A stretch of 64,000 nt of DNA from Engraulis encrasicolus (Eukaryota > Chordata > Actinopteri > Clupeiformes > Engraulidae): contig NC_085880.1 of the NCBI RefSeq assembly GCF_034702125.1, positions 41,879,385 through 41,943,384 of the forward strand, read 5' to 3'. This document shows, piece after piece, positions 45,850 through 57,393 of the stretch (position 1 is its first letter; every line of letters begins with the position of its first letter). The notes under the pieces were generated by a model that worked only from the letters and a program-made list of their open reading frames with translations, had not been told where the DNA came from and ran no database searches. The position numbers were made by a program, and so were the translations under genes.

Positions 45850-46514
45850 ACACATTTCGTACATAAAAAGATAGATCTTCTCCATGTCTGGCGCATGTAA
45901 GCTGCAAAAGTTACTGTACTTTGGTCTGACCAGTAAATATTAGCTTATTTCACAGTAAATATTCATGAAAAGATGTAATGTGGGAATGGGCAGTGTAGTT
46001 GCAATGAGCACCATAGTTGCAATACCTACTCTGGCTACAATCCTACATACTCTTTACTACAGGGTTCCCACGGGTCATGGAATTTCTGGAATATCATGGA
46101 ATTTCATAAAAGTTTTTCCAGTCATGGAAAGTCATGGAATTTTGCCATTTTGCATGCACAGTCATGGAATATCATGGAATTTTCTTAACAGTTGTGTAGA
46201 AGCAAAAACTTTTTTTGTTTCGTGTATAACATTGTTTCTTACTGGTTATACTACAATGCTTAGCCAGAGTGGGTTTGGTTTCACGCTGTAATGTGCAACA
46301 TTCTAGGATGCAATGAGCCCTCTTTAGTCTGGCGGTAGCTCGCCGTCGGCTCTAGGGGTGAAGATAATCTTCAGTTTTCACACTTTTTAAAACTTAGCGC
46401 TATTTCTTTTTATGGAAGTGGTCATGGAAATTCTGTGTTTTGGGTCTGGAAAGTCATGGAAAATCATGGAATTTTATATCTGAATTAGAGTGGGAACCCT
46501 GTTACTACCTTTAA
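45850..46514 (-). mobile_element. 35.7-kb MITE family copy, split by a hAT MITE
   Basis: Reverse orientation: TTGCAATACCTACTCTGGC and GTAAATATTCATGAAAAGAT match the reverse of 35736-36105. The end TTAA is at 46511-46514. The insertion 46061-46500 divides it. Confidence 0.65.
46061..46500. mobile_element. hAT-like MITE inserted in another repeat
   Basis: Termini AGGGTTCCCAC and GTGGGAACCCT. Flanks TTTACTAC (46053-46060) and GTTACTAC (46501-46508) match at 7 of 8. The interior repeats TCATGGAAT many times. It splits a TTAA-type repeat copy (45850-46514). Confidence 0.8.
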
Positions 46515-46753
46515 AGGAACCACTGTACTTTAACAATGAAATATGTTCTTCTCAGAAGTGAGACGAGATGATACATACCTCTCCGAGCGTTGTGCGAGTC
46601 AATCAGACGCGTTGTCACTCCTGCTAGCATTTGTAGCTTTTCAGCATGGCTAATGGTAAGTTTTGGGGCTGTAGTTACTGTATGTATATGCGACCAAAGT
46701 CTTCCACGTTTTTCCTGTTTACATAGGTTTATATGACCATTGACATGAAACAA

Positions 46754-47041
46754 AGTTCGGTTATGCAAATTCAAATGTGGCTTTTTCTATGCTGGAGAAA
46801 GTGTGTACTATAAAGAAAGGTGTAGTAACACCTTCTGCGCGCTTCAACAGTGCATTGACGCCCTCACTTCTAATTATTTTCCTTCCCCCACCCCACTTAC
46901 TTCCGACAGTACATTTGGGGAAAGAAGTGAATGTATCAACGTGTTGTCGAAGTGCACAGAAGGTGTTACTACACCTGTCTTTCTAGTACACACATTCCAC
47001 AGCATAGAAAAAGCCACGTTTGAATTTGCGTTACCGAACCA
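46754..47041. mobile_element. Palindromic MITE with 105-bp arms
   Basis: Arms 46754-46862 and 46934-47041. GGTTATGCAAATTCAAA on the left matches TTTGAATTTGCGTTACC on the right, and (A/C)AGGTGTAGTAACACCTTCTG is also shared. No ORF. Confidence 0.7.
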
Positions 47042-47494
47042 AACCACTGCTTTAAAATTGTCTTATCCAAGGCACATTGCCTCTACTTTGACACAAAGAT
47101 GCAGGCCACTCTGAACTCATCCACCTGCTCTTTCCATTTCCATACATTTTATTGAGTTGGTGTTGATTCAGTAGCAGTAGTGGTAATAATAGGAACTTTA
47201 TTTGTCCCAGTATGGAGAATTGCTTTGTAGGAGTAGCACACATTACAAATCCTTACTCACAAAACATGTCCGACGCATCAAAATGTTTCCATAATAAACA
47301 GTATAGGAACAAAATATGCGAAGAATAAAAGATACAAACTATTGATTGGTGCTATCAAAAAAGGCTCCTACGAAATGTACCCACGTTTAGCCTCCCTTTT
47401 CTAAAAGCTGATATGAAAAGGGCTGCCGATGGCTATTAGGCCATGCTTTTTCTGAAGGGAAACTACAGTTAGCTCTGACATTTCGCAGAGGAGA

Positions 47495-47495
<1 letters not shown>

Positions 47496-47584
<89 letters not shown>
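47496..47584. repeat. (CA)n microsatellite
   Basis: About 44 units. Confidence 0.95.
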
Positions 47585-47587
<3 letters not shown>

Positions 47588-48428
47588 ATAAAAGAAGAGA
47601 GAAAAAGAAGCTCAAGGGGAAACCTTTGGCAGGATTTAATTGCAAAACAAGGTCGCCTTCCCCTGCCTGTTGCCTTTGATTGCTGGTCCATGTGTCCTCC
47701 CACTCACCCTCTCTGACACATGGACACGGGAGTCAGCCGGCTCTAACGCTAGCAGCACTCACTCACTTCGTCGCGGCGAGCCTGCTGCTCAGGGCTGGAC
47801 TGGCCGTCTGGCATAGCGGGCATTTCGTGGCTCCTATTTTCAAAAATGTAATTAAAAAAAATATATATATATATACAGCCGTTGCAAAAATTGAGAGACC
47901 TTTTCGAAATTTTCAGTTGTTCTGATTTTATTATGGATAGGTATGGCAGTGTTTCCCATACATTGAGGAAACTATGGCGGCCCGCCATAGTTTAAATTTG
48001 GCCGCCATAGTTTCCGAAAATGTAAAAAAAAAAAATAAAATAAAAAAAATATATATTATTTTTTTTTAACTTTTTTTAATATTTTTTTTACGATTTTCGT
48101 TTTTGTTAAAAACGATTTGAAATACGATTTCCTTCGCATTTTCCTCCTGGAGTAAATACATCCTATAGAGAAAACCACAATTGCTTGAAAGACAGAGGGA
48201 TCAAAAGCCTAGTCAAGTTGTTGTAGTTAACTTGGGTTTGGGAGCAATAAAAAAAACCTTCAGAGAAGGGACAGTTGGGATGAGTTTACTAACACTCCCC
48301 AGGCTTTGTTTTACAGTTGTAATGAGTTAGGTGACAGGCCTTCATTGACACGGCAGAGGAGACATCGGGCTGCATATAGAAATGAATGTGAATATAGACA
48401 TAAATGTGTAGTATGTTGTTCAGCCCTT

Positions 48429-50112
48429 TTAAAGTGTACCTCCGGGATTTTGGACACCAGACCTCATTTCCGAGTCAGCCAGGGTGTAAACAATGTGTCC
48501 AGAACGTTTTTTTCACATTCCATGCAGTCCTTGTGAATTCTCATATCCATGTTGCTAAGCTAGCGCAAGTGAACGGGGATGGTAGTAGCCTGCCCCCAAA
48601 AATAGTCTTATCCCGTTTAAACAACATTCAAAACAAAACCGTTATTATACCATACTGCAAGTGTAAATGTTTGTCTTAGTAGAATGAAGTTTGAAATTAA
48701 ACCAACCTTGCACTGCGTGGATTTTGCCATGTTGAGAGACTATTTTCTCGGGGTCGGCGGAATTTTACTTTGCTCTCTTCATGTAGCCCACCCACCCACT
48801 GCAGGGACCCGCAAGATACATTGCAAATCAAGGCTAGTTCTACAACTGCTTTCGGAACGAATAGTGGATTAAAACCCAACGACATCGCACCATGGTACAT
48901 CAGTGTGTATATACCAACTGCAATAATAAAGCCCACAGATGGGTATCGGCAAGTTTCCATTGGTTTCCGTGAAAGATGTTGAAAGAACCAAACTCTGGCT
49001 CCTGGCTGCAGGGCTACATCAACACACCGATGGAGACGCTCCGTAAGCTACCCCGGTGCTTTGCAGTGACCATTTCAGTCCCGACGACTTCACAAAGTCC
49101 TTCTCGAAGTCTAATACCTACACGGAAAACTCTAAAAGTGTCCGCGGTGCCAACCGCATTCCCAGATCTACATTTTGTGGCGCGCACCAACAGTCTCCGA
49201 AGAACAGGTTTGCTATGCTTTTTGCTTCTATGATGGTAGCCCAGTGGTATAATGGCTTCGCCTACGTTAGCCAAAACTTGGGCTAGAAGTTACCCCTTTG
49301 GATTGGCATATTGTAATGCTTTACTGTTATTTTGTGTAATTGCTGTGACAAATGGCATATAATTAGACATGACTTGCCGTATTCCTTTGGATTCATAAGT
49401 TACGCAACGCTATGTGATCTGGCTTGACATTGTGAAATATGTCACTCGTAGCTCTAGTTATTATTACATGGAATGTTTTTTGAGACGAGATGGAATGGGA
49501 GGATGAAAGGGAGAAGAGTGTGCGTTCTGTTCGCCAACATGCTGTGTAGACACACGGGTCATCTAGTAACAACCAAACATTGTTATGGCATATGTTTCAA
49601 TGTTACGAAAGGTTTACAAAGTCGGACAGAAAGCATTACTCTTGATGTTTGCGAGCGAGGTCAGGGAGGGGGGGAAATCGTTCAGTTTTACAAACTTCAA
49701 AGATGTTGGAGTTCGCTCTATGGAAATAGATGTGTCAAACGAAGCTAGGATTTGTAGTAGGAATATCACTCCGCGGCTGTCAAGCTTTCAAACCGGAACA
49801 CAAATTGCTGATGGTGATCAAACATGATTGCAATGTTGGTTTAATTTCAAACTTCATTCTATCAAGACAAGTATTTACACTTACAGTATGGTATAATAAC
49901 GGTTTTGTTTTGAATGTTGTTTAAACGGGATAAGACTATTTTTGGGGGCAGGCTACTACCATCCCCGTTCACTTGCGCTAGCTTAGCAACATGGATATGA
50001 GAATTCACAAGGACTGCATGGAATGTGAAAAAAACGTTCTGGACACATTGTTTACACCCTGGCTGACTCGGAAATGAGGTCTGGTGTCCAAAATCCCGGA
50101 GGTACACTTTAA
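48429..50112. mobile_element. TTAA-flanked DNA transposon with long inverted repeats
   Basis: Flanked by TTAA at 48429-48432 and 50109-50112. The inverted repeats are about 275-280 bp (48433-48711 against 49830-50108) with few mismatches. The 1.1-kb interior holds a broken THAP domain and no full transposase. TTAA targets and THAP-bearing transposases are features of Kolobok-type elements, so that superfamily is my best inference; P-like elements are the alternative but make 8-bp duplications. Confidence 0.8.
48892..49220 (+). pseudogene. THAP-domain remnant of a transposase
   Basis: From ATG 48892 the frame reads MVHQCVYTNC, with a C-x4-C zinc pair, then RWVSASFHWFP and stops. Continuing in another frame (a one-base loss is implied) come KDVERTKLWLLAAG, a further stop, then VLCSDHFSPDDF, the C-x2-H half of a C2CH THAP finger, ending with RSTFCGAH. 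Order, spacing and the Trp/Phe/Pro positions fit the THAP family of DNA-binding domains. At least one frameshift and one stop break it, and the catalytic part is absent. Confidence 0.7.
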
Positions 50113-50399
50113 TGGGAGGAATTTTGAAAAACTGGCCCTGTGACCAGCACCCCTCATGTAGAATGTGTACGCCTGTGTGTGTGTGGGGAAAAGGCATAGC
50201 CTACCCTCTTAGACCCTTTTTGTCTATGCGTTAAAAATGTCACAGTAGCCTACTCTTAAATTCTTATCTCTGCTCCTATTTTGTTTTATAATTTTTTTCA
50301 TTACATCATTACATAGACCCCTGCATGAGGGACGAAGGAAACTGTGTTGTAAACAGAAATGATTGACTATACTGCATTTAAAAAAAATATATAAATGGC

Positions 50400-51168
50400 C
50401 AGGGTTGGGGAGTAACGGATTACATGTAACGGCGTTACGGTAAAAGAATACAAAATCAATGTAATTGTAATCCGTTACATTACAAGCAAAAAAATATGTA
50501 TTCAGATTACAGTTACATTCAGTGGGAATGGGGATTACTTAACAGGATTACAATTCTTGCGAAATTGCGTCTTTGGTCCCTTTTATTTATTTAATTATTA
50601 TATTAACTGATTTATTTATTCATTTATTGTTATGCCGCGGCTTGTATGTTGTGATTTTTGGTTTTTCGCCGGAATCATCACCTGTTACGTAATGACGACA
50701 GTGACAGTAGCATTCCTGACCGACCTATGTTCTCTCAGCCTTGCTTCCCTTCCCTGCTGGTGGGAGTGTTCAATAGTTCGTTGTCGTTGCATCAATCACT
50801 CAGTCAAAGAAGTACAGAGCAGTCGTGAGCAATGGAGAAAAATGCACCCTCTTTTTTTATTTGGAGGGTGTTTTTCATAAATGTCACGGTTTACATAGTC
50901 CTTTACATGTACTTTAATTGACAAACTAAGCCTAAGTAAGCTTTCCTCAATTTATTTTAAGTCATTGTAAGTGTTTGGGGGGAAAAAGCATGATTCACTT
51001 AAGTCATTATAAGTATTTTGGGGGAAAAGTAATCCAAAAGTAATCCAAAAGTAATCCGTTACATTACTTAAATATTGAAGTAATGGGATTACATTACTGA
51101 ATACATTTTTGAAAGAGTAATTTGTAACTTTACCGGATTACATTTAAAAAGTATCTTCCCCAACCCTG
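50400..51168. mobile_element. hAT-like MITE (CAGGGTTGGGGAGTAAC termini)
   Basis: Termini CAGGGTTGGGGAGTA and CTTCCCCAACCCTG are inverted. The target duplication is TAAATGGC/TAAATGAC (7 of 8) at 50392-50399 and 51169-51176. Internal sequence repeats GTAATCCGTTACATTAC motifs. No ORF. Confidence 0.8.
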
Positions 51169-51427
51169 TAAATGACAATGTACTACTATGACAATGTACT
51201 ACTACCCCCACCCCCCCGGAAAAAAATCCCGGCTGCCCCCATAGTTTCCAAAATTTCTGTGGGAAACACTGTATGGCTTTGAGTAAAACAAAATGTTTGC
51301 CGCACGTTTCTGAAAATAGGGGCCCACGAGATTGCGGGGCCCACCGATGAGTCAGTTCTGCGACGCTAATTATGAGGGGGCCCCTTTTAAGCAAAAAGTG
51401 CCCGGGCCCTATTTCTCCCCCAGACCA

Positions 51428-51487
51428 GCACTCACTCACTCACTCACTCACTCACTCACTCACTCACTCACTCACTCACTCACTCAT
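51428..51487. repeat. (ACTC)n tetranucleotide repeat
   Basis: About 15 units at the right edge of the outer hAT-like element. Confidence 0.95.
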
Positions 51488-51496
51488 TCCACTCTG

Positions 51497-51719
51497 CAGG
51501 GCTGGACTGGCCATCTGGCATAGCAGGCATTTCCCGGTGGGCACTGCACCCTCGTGGGCCCCTATTTTCAGAAATGTATAAAAAATATTTACATTTCTGA
51601 AAATATGGGCCCACTAGAGTGTGGGGCCTACCGGTGAGTCAGTTCTGCGCCGCTAATTATGAGGGGGGCCCTATAATCTGTAAGTGCCCAGGCCCTATTT
51701 CTCCCCCAGGCCAGCCCTG
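51497..51719. mobile_element. hAT-like MITE (CAGGGCTGGACTGG family)
   Basis: Intact inverted termini CAGGGCTGGACTGGCC and GGCCAGCCCTG. Same family as 47791-51426 and 11583-11730. The central part is a short palindrome around TTTCTGAAAATA. No convincing 8-bp duplication. Confidence 0.7.
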
Positions 51720-52440
51720 CACGGGAGTCAGACGGCGGTAACGCCAGCAGCCCTCACTCACTCACTCCGCTCTGCTTCACTCTCTCCTCCACCTGCTCCT
51801 CCCAACACTCACCAACGCCAGCTGATCCAGTCTTTCGCTATAGCCATCACAGAACGAAGGGAAAAAGTGAGGAGAAGAAAAAGTAGATGGAAAAAATATA
51901 TAGTGCTAAAGGAAAAAAATGAAGAAGTAAGAAAGGAAGGACTGCAGCATCAACGGAGGAGGGAAAATGAGGAGGGTGTTAAAACCACAAAGCATTTAAT
52001 GCACCCTCCCCCTATTGCCACTCACCCTCCACTCGCATCCAGCCACCCACTCTCATCTACCTTCTGTCGACCGAAAAGTAATCATGGTAGCCGCGTCACT
52101 CCTATATGTCAAGGATAAGAGGTTGAGGGGGTGCAGACTCGTGGGGCAAATCTCGAGCCAAACAGTAGAATGTGTCTGTCAGCCAAGCAAGCCAAGCTTC
52201 GCAAGCAAGTGGCAGTACGGCAGATATAGTATACTGACAACGGAGTAGACAGAAGCAATTACACATTCTACCAATTCAGATGGTCCCTTGGTCCATTTCA
52301 ACCTCACACGAAACGAGGTCAAAATGTTGTGTTAATAAATCGGTGAGAGATGCAACAGTGTGCATATTTTTCTTCTTCTTTCCATTTCAGCAATATCCCA
52401 TCCCAACTCTTTTTCCAGCAATATCCCATCCCAACATATA

Positions 52441-52600
52441 TTTTGGGCTTTTTATGTCTTTATTGTGACAGGACGGCTACAGAGGGACAGGAAACAAGCC
52501 GGGAGAGAGAGACGGGGAAGGTCCCGAGCTAGAATCGAACGTGGGTTGTCGGCGTAGTAACACGGTGCGCTACCGTTAGGCCAGAGCAGGGCCAATCCCA
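52441..52600 (-). mobile_element. SINE family A, reverse
   Basis: GACAGGAAACAAGCCGGGAG in the body, then AGAATCGAACGTGGG (B box) and CGCTACCGTTAGGCC (A box). Flanks AATATCCCATCCCAAC and AATCCCATCCCGAC suggest an old target duplication. Confidence 0.75.
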
Positions 52601-53313
52601 TCCCGACTACTGTCCAGTGGACGGCTTGTTGTTGGCCGTTGTCTGGTCGCTCAACCGGCACAACGAGCCCCGCTGCCCCTTCAGAACCACAGACGATTAT
52701 CCACGTCATTAATTCTCCCAATTTTAAGGCTGAAATAGCAAGGTTCCCCTCAGACTGGCACAGCCACAGACTGCTGCCTTGGCCCTCAGATAACGGGCCA
52801 CTGCACCCTCTTACCATATTGATGAGGGGCAGGAACAGGTCGTTAAAACGGCCGGCCCGGAATGGAGGTGTTGACTCACCTATAAACCATGTTGCTTCAG
52901 AAGACGCACTGCTCTGGGAGGTCGACTAGAGTTAAACGTAGCTAGAAAACCATCCTTTTGGGGGTATGTTTGTTTTTGCTTTAGTGTTGTGTTCTTTGGG
53001 ACTAACTGTATAACCGGCCAGAGCAGAACTAACTTGAGCAACACACTTTTGACTCAACCGCATTGGGCCAGCTGATTGAAAATGAAACATGATGGCAAAA
53101 TCAGCGTTGACGATTCCCCCAAAGGCCCTTACGCCACTGCAGCATGCCAAAGGATGTGTTAAACCCCAAGATTCACGTTTCAAGAACGAATCTGGTGCCG
53201 TCGTTAAAAATGGGAAGAATGCAATGCAATGCACTCACGAGGGATGAGAGCATAGGAGGGAGTGACAGCGAGAATGAGAGACCAAATAAGAAGGAGAAAA
53301 GAAAGACAAGGAG

Positions 53314-53475
53314 GGCCCTGCCGTGGCCAACCGGTGGGGCACTTGCCTGCCGTGCGGCTGACCCGGGTTCGATTCCCGCCCCGGGTCCTTTGCTGACCCC
53401 TCTCTCCATCTCTCTCCCAGTTTGCTCCCTGTCCTGTCAAATAAAGTCGAAAAAGACCAAAAAAATCTTTTAGAA
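53314..53475 (+). mobile_element. SINE family A with long target duplication
   Basis: CCGTGGCCAACCGGTGGGGC head, GGTTCGATTCCCGCC B box, TTGCTCCCTGTCCTGTC body, A-rich tail. AGAAAGACAAGGAG at 53300-53313 and 53476-53489. Confidence 0.85.
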
Positions 53476-53734
53476 AGAAAGACAAGGAGAACAGGAGAGT
53501 GAGAGAGTGATGTGGTGAAGTTAAGGTCTTGAAAGTGTTTTTTTTTATTGTAGATGGCACAATGCATGTTTTAATTTGGCTCAGAGCGAGCGGCTGCTAG
53601 AAAGGAGAGGAGAGAGCCCCTTGTGTTGCAAATGTAATTGTTCCGCGGCGGCCGGGCGTCACGCTCGGGCTATCTAAAGGGCTCTGAGTCAGAGAGGAGA
53701 CACAGCCGTGTGTGCCCCTGTCCTAGGGGCGGAG

Positions 53735-54030
53735 AAAGAGAGAGAGAGACAGAGAGAGAGAGAAAGAGAGATGTATGGAGAAGGAGGGAAAGAGAGGGAG
53801 TGAGGAGAAGGAGGGAAAGAGAGGGAGTGAGGAGAAGGAGCGAGATGGAGAGGGTTGGGCTGGGTTGGGCTGGATGGAGAAAGAGAGGGAGAGAGAGAGT
53901 GGTATGAAGAAGGAGGGAAAGAGAGAGAGAAGGAGTGAGGAGGAGGAGAGAGATGGGTTGGGCTGGTTTGGGTGGAGACAGGACAGGCGAGGAGAGGCAA
54001 GGCAAGGCAGGTCAGGAGGGAGTGAATGAG
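53735..54030. repeat. Purine-rich minisatellite-like tract
   Basis: GAGGGAGTGAGGAGAAGGAG-type units repeat at 53797 and 53821, with GGGTTGGGCTGG spacers. Confidence 0.75.
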
Positions 54031-54179
54031 TTGACAGAAGGGAGAAGTTAAAAGAAATAAATTAAGAATAAGAATAACCGCCAAAACGACGCAAGTCAAA
54101 AAAAGCAAAATAGAATACCAAATGCGATAAATGCAAGAATAAATGTTGAGTCACAGCTATCCAGCTTTGAATGAAGGCG

Positions 54180-54480
54180 TGTACTCTTCTTGATCTTGTT
54201 CCTCCTCTTTCTCTTTCCCTCTATGTCTCTCTCTCTCATTTTCTTTGTTACACCCATCTTCCTCCTCTCCTCTCCACTCCCTCTCTTTCTTTTTCTGTCT
54301 TTCCATCTGTCCGTCTGCCACCCTCCTCCTGTCTCCCTCCCTTGTTCACCCATGTGCCTCCTCCGTCTCCTTCCCTCCTTCCCTCCTTCTCTCCTTCCCT
54401 CCTCCGTCTCCTTCCCTCCTTCGCTTCTGTCCTTTGACTCACTCTGTTTTTCCACCCTCCTCCTGCGTTCCCTTTTCTCT
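54180..54480. repeat. Pyrimidine-rich tract
   Basis: CTCCTTCCCTCC-type units; opposite strand bias to 53735-54030. Confidence 0.75.
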
Positions 54481-54721
54481 CCCTACGCGGTATCATCTCA
54501 AGGTCTATTAGGAGTGTATTGTAACTGGAGAGAAATAGCAAGGTTGCATGCATCGCATCGGCTCCATCTCTCCTCGTCCTGTATCTTTTTTTTTCTTCTT
54601 TTTTTACTCCACAGCTGATTTGGCTCAGTCAGAACCCAGCAGTCCGTGGCCTTTCTTCGTGATTGCCTCTGTGAAATAGAATTTTTGGCTCAACGGAAGG
54701 AAAAAAAGGCCATTCTGCTCT

Positions 54722-54740
54722 TCTCTCTCTCTCTTTCTCT

Positions 54741-54799
<59 letters not shown>

Positions 54800-54835
54800 G
54801 CTTGCTCTCTCTCTCTCTCTCTTTCTCTCGCTTGC

Positions 54836-54892
<57 letters not shown>
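54722..54892. repeat. (CT)n microsatellite
   Basis: CT with TTTCTCTCGCTTGCTCTCTC repeated twice (54793, 54823). Confidence 0.95.
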
Positions 54893-54895
<3 letters not shown>

Positions 54896-55235
54896 TGGGG
54901 TGCGCTGCGCTGTGTCATTTCGTTATGTATCCGTCTGCAGCCGTCTTTGAAATAACTCACAGCAGGGTAGCTTGGCGGGAAGTTTCAGACGAGTTAACGG
55001 TGTATTGTGTTGAAGGGACCTTTTGGGTGGGTATGTCCATCTACGTAGGTCGGAGCTCAGGCAGGTTTCACAGACATGGTTGAAAAAGAAAATACATTTA
55101 CTTTTTGAATGTGTTTGATTCGTTTTTTTTTTTTCCTAAAAGGTCATGCTTCATAACTTGTGATTTCTGTCGAGGCGTGATATCAGAGGGATTTATTACC
55201 AATCCAAAATCTATATCGTCTATGGCAAATCAGTC

Positions 55236-55590
55236 TTAAAGGGACACTGTGTGAGATTTTTAGTTGTTTATTTCCAGAATTCATGCTGCCCATTCACTAA
55301 TGTTACCTTTTTCATTAATACTTACCACCAGCATCAAATTCTAAGTATTCGTTACAACTGGAAAAATTGCACTTTTCATATATGAAAAGGGAGATCTTCT
55401 CCATGGTCCGCCATTTTGAATTTACGAAAACAGCCATTTTTAGCTACAAAAATGACTCTACTTGGACCATACTAGAAAATATTTGTTCATTACTTTCATG
55501 TAAATTTCGAATTTGGTGATAGCCAACCCAGTTTCAATGAGCAGCATAGTTGCAGTACCTTTTTTGACCATTTCCTGCATTTCCTACTGT
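55236..55590. mobile_element. 35.7-kb MITE family copy, diverged
   Basis: Starts TTAAAGGGACACTGTGTG at 55236 and contains AGATCTTCTCCATGGTCCGC followed by CATTTTGAA. The right end is unclear. Confidence 0.6.
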
Positions 55591-55979
55591 AGTTATTTTA
55601 ACAAAATCCCGTGACTTCAGTCATCGCCAGAAGAAAACAGATTGCGAGTCATATTATTGTACATTTCTTCACATTTAGTACAGAAATTATATTTCTCTCT
55701 GTCGCATGCATAGAGTGGGTAACATTTATGTCCCCCCCACTACGGAAACCATAAATAAAGCTAAACGGAAATACAAGTGTGTTGTACAGTGCAGACAAGT
55801 CAGCAACAGCAGCAGAAACAGATGGGGTATTGCAAGACATAACGCTGTTCCTTATGCAGTTTCTAGCAGAACGTAACACTACGAAAGCAAAAGACGTTTT
55901 TGAATTCTTTACCCGTTAACTTCAAAGTCTGTATGCCCCACTTCTCCTTCTGCCCCTGTCCCCCCTGTCTGATTTTGTT

Positions 55980-56735
55980 GGGTGGAGTTAGTGGGTGGTG
56001 CTGCTGTTCATGGTCTGGCATGGGTTGGAGTATGTTTGGAGGAGGGTTGGGGAGGGGAGGTGGGGTGGGGTGGGAGGAGTATCTTTGGAGGAGGAGGAGG
56101 AGGAGGTGATGGTTGTGTGTGGCATAAGTGGTGGTCTGAGAGAAGTTGGATGGGAGGGGAATTGACTGGGGAGAGGAGGTGTTAGTGGGTGGATGGGAAT
56201 ATGTTTGGCTTGGGATGGGAGAGGAGGTGGTTTGGGAGGAGTGGGCCTCAGTGTGTGGTGCAGGGAGGTGGTGACTGGGAGCATTGAGGAGTGCTGGGGA
56301 TGGATGGTGAGGTGGAGGGAGTATGTTTGGAGGAGGGTTGGGGAGAGAAGAGGGGGTGTTGATGGGTTGGGGGAATATGTTTGGAGCAGGAGGTGATATT
56401 GTGGATTGGATGTGGCATTCGTGGTGGTTTGGGAGTAGTGGACTGCAGTACTGGGAGAGTTGTGGAGGGGAGGGGAGGTGGCTGGTGAATGGGTGGAATT
56501 TGTTTGGAGTAGGAGGTGGTGGTGAGGAGGTGGCATTTGTGGGCTCCAGTACTGGGAGTGTTGTGGAGGGGCTGGGAGAGGAGGTGACTGGTGGTGGTGA
56601 AGGAGGAGGAGGAGGTTGTGATAGTGTGGAAGTGGCATTAGTGTTGGTTTGGGAGGATTGTGCTGCAGTACTGAGGGTTGTAGAGGGGAGGGCAGAGGAG
56701 GTGACTGGTGGTGGTGGTCGTGGAGGCCAGGGCGG
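55980..56735. repeat. G-rich degenerate minisatellite
   Basis: GTATGTTTGGAGGAGGGTTG, GGAGGTGACTGG and related units recur irregularly over 750 bp; both strands show long frames by composition only. Confidence 0.7.
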
Positions 56736-56744
56736 GGGGGAACT

Positions 56745-57096
56745 AGGGATGTTAACCAGTAACCGGTTAACTGATAGTCGACCAGAGCAACGATAACCGG
56801 TTAAAATTTTCTGCCACCGGTTAACCGGTTGTAATAATAATAATAATTATAATAACAATTTCCTTCCAAAAAGCCCCAAAAAAACTATAATTTTGAGGTT
56901 TTAGTACGATAATTCAGCATTTTCCATCTGGCAACAGTGAATGGACATAGCAGGTCCTGTCTGCGCAGAAAAAAAAGGTTTATGTGAAAAATAAAACAGT
57001 GCTGTGCATATCAGGCACGTGAACATGGTATAATTTAAGATTACTGGTTAACCGGAGTAGCCGGTTAAGAGTTTTTTCAATTTTCGCCATCCCTAG
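56745..57096. mobile_element. hAT-like MITE with AACCGGTTAACC motifs
   Basis: Termini AGGGATGTTAACC and CATCCCTAG. GGGGAACT duplicated at 56737-56744 and 57097-57104. Both ends are rich in the palindrome AACCGGTTAACCGG. Confidence 0.8.
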
Positions 57097-57227
57097 GGGG
57101 AACTTGTCCTCATCTGCCCCCTGTCCTGTCCAGGGGCAACAGGTCCTCATGGCCACTAATGGCTTCTCATTTACATCTGTTTCATCCTGACCCTTGGCCT
57201 CCTGCTCCACCAGGCCCAACTCAGGGC

Positions 57228-57230
57228 AGT

Positions 57231-57268
<38 letters not shown>

Positions 57269-57335
57269 CAGCAGCCGTAGCAGCAGCAGCAGCCGTAGCA
57301 GTAGCAGTAGCAGTAGCAGTACCAGTAGCAGCAGC

Positions 57336-57388
<53 letters not shown>

Positions 57389-57393
57389 CAGCT
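57228..57393. repeat. (CAG)n trinucleotide repeat
   Basis: About 55 AGC units with scattered AGT and CGT changes, in fbxw4 intron 5. CTGCTCCACCAGGCCCAACT flanks it and recurs at 57489, so the flank is duplicated. Confidence 0.95.

Larger units (their letters stand above)
47949..51269. mobile_element. hAT-like element split by nested insertions
   Basis: The left terminus CAGTGTTTCCCATA at 47949 and the right terminus GTGGGAAACACTG ending at 51269 are inverted repeats. The flanking DNA shares TATGG(C) on both sides, consistent with one target duplication. Most of the interval is later insertions (48429-50112 and 50400-51168). Confidence 0.65.
47791..51426. mobile_element. Outer hAT-like MITE interrupted by 3.4 kb
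   Basis: The left piece (47791 to about 47860, starting CAGGGCTGGACTGG) and the right piece (about 51311-51426, ending in CCCAGACCAGCA) correspond to the two halves of the intact relative at 51497-51719. Everything between is inserted DNA. The right end has lost part of its terminus next to an (ACTC)n microsatellite. Confidence 0.6.

Noticed and set aside
51684..52118. 144-codon forward frame with a basic, coiled-coil-like middle
   Set aside because: It begins inside a hAT-like MITE end and has no recognisable domain; judged chance.
52639..52929. 96-codon forward frame starting MSGRSTGTTSPAAPSE
   Set aside because: Composition is gene-like, but no family is recognised and a SINE lies directly upstream. 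May be a transposon gene fragment; not supported enough to annotate.
53330..53400. Possible tRNA gene (B box GGTTCGATTCCC)
   Set aside because: The tRNA-like head is followed by a SINE body, A-rich tail and target duplication, so it is a SINE. The same applies at 3.1, 10.5, 28.5, 39.0, 42.6 and 52.5 kb.
55988..56796. Frames of 157 and 216 codons on opposite strands
   Set aside because: Both come from the G-rich degenerate minisatellite.
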